A stretch of DNA of 64,000 nt from Rhodospirillum sp. (lineage in GTDB: Bacteria > Pseudomonadota > Alphaproteobacteria > Rhodospirillales > Rhodospirillaceae), in contig JAIOYK010000017.1 of NCBI GenBank assembly GCA_021741145.1, positions 1 through 64,000 of the forward strand, written 5' to 3'. Below are positions 61,501-64,000 of this stretch, piece by piece. A model generated the notes under the pieces. It searched no databases and was not told the origin of the DNA. It was given only the letters and a program-made list of their open reading frames with translations. Every line of letters begins with the position of its first letter. Positions within the stretch are counted from its first letter, which is position 1. Position numbers and translations under genes: made by a program.

Positions 61501-62619
61501 ATCCAGGTTGCGCAGGCACAGGTTGCGGAAGGACCTCCCCAGGATGGCCTCCTGGTCCTCCCGGGGCAGATGTTCCAGGCGGGGGGAAATGTAGGTGTAT
61601 TCCAAGTCACCATTGGTTTCCCAGAACCAGTCGGAGGAGGATTCGGCAAAATCCCGGAAGCGGACTTCGCTCACCGCCAACTCCCGGGCGGATCTGTCAA
61701 GGGCGGTCACGTATTCCCGTTGCCGCAGCCAGACCAGATATGCCGAGAAGGAGAGAAGCACAAGGACCGAGAGCAAGCTCCAGGCCAATTGGGTCAGGGG
61801 GTGAAGGGAAAGGGTGTCCGACCAGATTAAGGTGCCGATGTGCTCGCCCCCGGGGCCTCTCAGGGGAAGCGTTGAGTCCAATTGGGGATCGGTTTCGGAA
61901 ATGCGGACAAACGGGGCGATATCGTGCCCCTGGATCGCGCCCCGGGCCAATCCCTCCAGGTCAAGCAGGCGGGCGGCCCCAACGAATGTCCCGTCGGCTC
62001 GTCGAGCCTGGGCAAGGGTGATGACCTGTCCATCAAGGAGTTGGAACCCGCTGGTGGGCTTGGTTCGATCCGCCGAAATGTCGCCTTCGAGGGTGTCTTT
62101 CAGGGCGGTGGCTTCCGGCGTGAGCAAGACCTGGAAAACGCGGCCAGAGGACGTGGCCCGCCAAAGGGCATCCAGGTCCAACTCGGAGAGCGTTTCAGGG
62201 TGGGATCCCAGGTTGGGCATCCGCGACAACAGGCGGACAACCGTCTCCAGGTTGCCCTTTTCCTGGGACAGGGCGACTTCCAGGTGGGTGCGAATATTTA
62301 TGGTTTCGCCGATGCCGCGGCGGCGCAGACTGTCCGCGGTCACCAAGACGATCAAGACCAGGGACCCAAAGGCCAGGGCGAGAAGGCCGGTATAGAGTCC
62401 GTGTGACAGGCGCGGCGTCCAAAGGATCCTCCGGCCGAAAAAGGGGCCACGATCATCTGACTTTCGCGACGCGGCGGCGCCGGTGGCAGTCCGTTTGCTC
62501 AAGTCGTGCAACCCCCTGCGCCAATGTCGCGCGCGCGGACCCGTTTTGGCCCTTTCTGCCCGCAAAGCATAGGACCGAATGGGAAGGCTGCTCAAGGGGG
62601 GGGGCGCTGGTTCACTCAA
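58531..62619 (-). CDS. giant membrane hybrid sensor histidine kinase
   Basis: A 1362-residue kinase. Two membrane helices (about 73-95 and 273-295) flank a periplasmic sensor. PAS-type domains follow (about 310-435, 440-560, 565-690), then a GAF domain near 705-860 and another PAS near 870-985. HisKA has [20 protein letters not shown] (His near 1002) and the ATPase domain has [16 protein letters not shown] and [13 protein letters not shown]-terminal receiver carries the Asp in [13 protein letters not shown] near 1295. Its stop overlaps the start of the receiver-only protein, so they form a phosphorelay pair. The signal is unknown. Confidence 0.9.
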   Translation of the reverse strand: MSEPAPPPLSSLPIRSYALRAERAKTGPRARHWRRGLHDLSKRTATGAAASRKSDDRGPFFGRRILWTPRLSHGLYTGLLALAFGSLVLIVLVTADSLRRRGIGETINIRTHLEVALSQEKGNLETVVRLLSRMPNLGSHPETLSELDLDALWRATSSGRVFQVLLTPEATALKDTLEGDISADRTKPTSGFQLLDGQVITLAQARRADGTFVGAARLLDLEGLARGAIQGHDIAPFVRISETDPQLDSTLPLRGPGGEHIGTLIWSDTLSLHPLTQLAWSLLSVLVLLSFSAYLVWLRQREYVTALDRSARELAVSEVRFRDFAESSSDWFWETNGDLEYTYISPRLEHLPREDQEAILGRSFRNLCLRNLDQEDWLDICTANLVNHKAFRDLNLTTTLSDGRRHHFRISGRPVHEGGVFVGFRGSGIDVTQELQASDNVQAMRDLLVDAVGSISEGFILFAPDGQLVVVNEQYRRAYPLLAAHLVPGVTFEDLLRIAAKGEDIRDENALRGWLDLRLKRHRDGGVTDCRLSNGRWYRISEHSTRGGGIVKVLMDITELKTKTDRLVNQTALLEATFGAMDQGIAVFGPDRRLKAFNPRLHDLMGYPKDLCRKGCAMAEILAYDRERGVTMASLDNHLTEDSTLRDHSFGIPRVSEITLPNGRVLENHLSRLPDNGHVMTLSDISDLKRQQRVLANLAASSSREGLNGRGEEGDILMQLGKGLATALDMDRVIIAERSLDDPGLRVLARVTRDGLALPWSGPSLSGPLVERILKDGLVIESRDAAHRFDRDPLAILALDDLPMESLMAQVLRDDDGSIVGILAALGTHPMENLAWAQELLPVFTARTEAELVRQRAAISAREGEALLRTFVEYTPAAVAMVDRDMRYLRVSRRWIRDFRLEGRTIIGERHHDILPDIPDDWWADYNRALTGAVIDHDEICLELGGKTVWLRRQEHPWFRGDGSVGGIMMFAEVITDRKQAELALQQAQKMDAVGQLAGGIAHEFNNMLTSIGGFARMATRDLSNTSRVSMCLAEVTKSSDRAAALTTQLLNFSRRASSEEILPVSLGEALADLRAFLKPILGEQVQLALKGQGESLTVLANPDRLHQALVNLCINARDAMPLGGTISLTVGIEPPSTALRRRHAHLLDATYAVITVSDTGTGIPEDILPRVFEPFFTTKEQGKGTGLGLPMVYAMAEQAGGAVDVESTLAVGTRFTLYLPLGTREDDLEDIPDIMPSARGDAVILLAEDEASVRRYAQLVLEDHGYTVLTATNGREAAEIWNNAKDRVDLLITDLVMPELGGPELIEHVLRDREDLKVILISGYSNHPAWTEGEDRRWRRLLGKPVRPETLLSTVEELLSR

Positions 62620-62676
62620 ATAGACGAACGGAGCCAGGAATAACCGGCCTTTTATCGTGAAGGCGGAAGGATATTC

Positions 62677-64000
62677 TCAGGTGATCGGGGACTCATGGTC
62701 GGAGTCAAGTGCCGGAAAGTGGGTTTCGATCACCTGTCGCAGGGTTCTCTTGAGAACGGGCTTGGCGATGTAGTCGTCCATCCCAGCCTCCAGACACCGG
62801 TCCTTGTCGCCTTGCATGGCATTGGCGGTCATGGCGATGATCGGGAGGGCGCCCCGCGCTCCGGGGAGGCTCCGGATAGCCTTGGTGGCGGCAAGTCCAT
62901 CCATTTCGGGCATTTGCATGTCCATGAAAACCAGGTCGTAGTCCCCTTGGCGCACGGCCTTGACAGCCTCGAGCCCGTTCCCCGCCACGTCGACCGCATG
63001 TCCCAACTTGCCAAGAAGACCGACGGCGACCTGCTGGTTGATCAGGTTGTCCTCCACGACGAGGATGCGCAACCTTCGCTTCGGGGGATTGGTGGACGGG
63101 GACGCGGGGATCGGTGACGAAGGCGCGCTTTCCTGGGAGGAGGCACGGCCGTGGATCAGATCAACGACGGCGTCGTGGAGCGTGGATGGCTTGACGGGCT
63201 TCGTGAGAACCCGGTCGAAGGGGGAGGGTCTGGCCGCGCTTTCGGGATCTTCCAAGGCAACAGGGGATAGGGCGATGATTCGGGCTCCTTTGAAGGGAGA
63301 CCCCTCGTCCGGTTGGAATATGGTCTTTCCCAAGCCATCCCCAGTGTCAAATAGGACAAGGTCGAAGGATTCGGCTTCCGCGAGGGCTTGTCCCGTCGCC
63401 AGGGAGTCCGCGACCGTGATTCTCATGCCCCAGTCGGAAAGCATGTTTGAATAGATTGGCAGGCTGACGGAATCGCCGCTGATCACCAAGCCCTCAAGGG
63501 GTCTGGCGAGGCCTTCAAAATCGGCCCTGGCGGTGATCGTTCTTGCCTCGAGCTTGGTCCCGCTCCGTTGTAAGGGCAGTTCGAACCAGAAGGTGCTTCC
63601 CTGTCCGTCCTGGCTGTCGAAGCCGATTCGTCCCCCCATGAGATTGACAATTTGACGGCTGATGGCCAAGCCAAGACCGGTCCCCTCATGGCGGCGAGAG
63701 ATAGAGGAGTCGACCTGACTGAAGCCGAGGAAAAGGATGTTCTTCTTATCGTCGGGAATGCCGACGCCCGAATCCCGGATCTCGAAACGAAGGTGCTTCG
63801 TCACCGCGTTCGCGGAAACGAAGACCGCGACGGATCCTCTGTCTGTGAATTTGACCGCGTTCCCCGTCAGGTTCAGGAGAACCTGACGCAGGCGTCCCGG
63901 GTCACCGTGGTAGGTTCCGCGCAGGTCCTCGGGCAGGAAGTGGATCAATTCGATGGCCTTTGACAGTGCCCGCGGGGAAAGAATCTCCATGACTCCCTCC
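62677..64000 (-). CDS. hybrid histidine kinase, C-terminal part (cut by window edge)
   Basis: At least 440 residues with the open frame continuing past the edge. The ATPase domain has NLTGNAVKFTDRGS, RDSGVGIPDDKK and EGTGLGLAISRQIV. A first receiver-like module follows (starting near LEGLVISGDSVSLP), which lacks the usual acidic pair and is probably a pseudo-receiver. A second, complete receiver has VVEDNLINQQVA, LVFMDMQMPEMDG and YIAKPV. Tandem ATPase-REC-REC layout is typical of BarA/RpfC-like kinases. It is upstream of the giant kinase gene, 57 bp away. Confidence 0.85.
   Translation of the reverse strand, partial: EGVMEILSPRALSKAIELIHFLPEDLRGTYHGDPGRLRQVLLNLTGNAVKFTDRGSVAVFVSANAVTKHLRFEIRDSGVGIPDDKKNILFLGFSQVDSSISRRHEGTGLGLAISRQIVNLMGGRIGFDSQDGQGSTFWFELPLQRSGTKLEARTITARADFEGLARPLEGLVISGDSVSLPIYSNMLSDWGMRITVADSLATGQALAEAESFDLVLFDTGDGLGKTIFQPDEGSPFKGARIIALSPVALEDPESAARPSPFDRVLTKPVKPSTLHDAVVDLIHGRASSQESAPSSPIPASPSTNPPKRRLRILVVEDNLINQQVAVGLLGKLGHAVDVAGNGLEAVKAVRQGDYDLVFMDMQMPEMDGLAATKAIRSLPGARGALPIIAMTANAMQGDKDRCLEAGMDDYIAKPVLKRTLRQVIETHFPALDSDHESPIT

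Overview
The window is high-GC DNA that reads as an alphaproteobacterial chromosome, most likely of the Rhodospirillales. This rests on general character: TRAP and Liv-type transporters, alphaproteobacterial-style PrmA, COX15-type heme A synthase, an orphan CCE_0567-type (DUF683) metalloprotein as seen in diazotrophs, large PAS-rich hybrid kinases, and an alphaproteobacterial-type hairpin repeat. No rRNA or tRNA was seen, so the assignment stays inferential. No CRISPR array or complete insertion sequence was seen.

Layout: 1-4.5 kb holds small accessory modules, namely a MarR-controlled flavin monooxygenase with a small membrane protein, a transposase remnant, and an HxlR-controlled SnoaL-like/SDR pair. 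4.6-10.6 kb has a CASTOR/POLLUX-type channel and an ICL/PEP-mutase enzyme divergent from a complete TRAP transporter. 10.7-12.7 kb is a low-GC single-gene insertion encoding a GmrSD-like (DUF262/DUF1524) restriction protein. 12.7-14.6 kb is an overlapping ubiX-folK-pteridine-reductase-like operon. 14.9-23.2 kb holds LysR and GlxA-type regulators, an MFS transporter, a lipoprotein, a CPA2 antiporter, a pentapeptide-repeat protein overlapping a degenerate CheD, and the orphan metalloprotein. 23.3-25.4 kb has an SDR and a threonine ammonia-lyase.

25.4-32.1 kb is a surface-protein locus: a 1862-residue FecR/RTX/beta-strand-repeat protein preceded by a frameshifted remnant of a paralogue's C-terminus. 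32.1-42.6 kb looks like one catabolic and uptake locus: a divergent amine oxidase, tandem operator repeats, two thiazoline-carboxylate-hydrolase-like proteins, a complete Liv-type ABC transporter, an SDR, an EamA transporter and an M20 amidohydrolase. I infer that it imports and hydrolyses a cyclic or carbamoylated amino-acid-like compound.

42.6-64 kb is mainly signalling and respiration: a diguanylate cyclase, an ornithine-cyclodeaminase-like enzyme, PrmA, an EF-hand protein, a TetR regulator, a PAS histidine kinase, and a heme A/oxidase-assembly operon (35-residue membrane protein, DUF420, heme-copper-oxidase-like protein, ctaB, ctaA). After a DUF2189 membrane protein come a C-terminal-receiver protein, a giant hybrid kinase and a second hybrid kinase cut by the window edge. 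The oxidase-like protein lacks the tandem His-His copper ligands, and the CheD homologue lacks its catalytic Cys and His. These are the most unusual protein-level observations.
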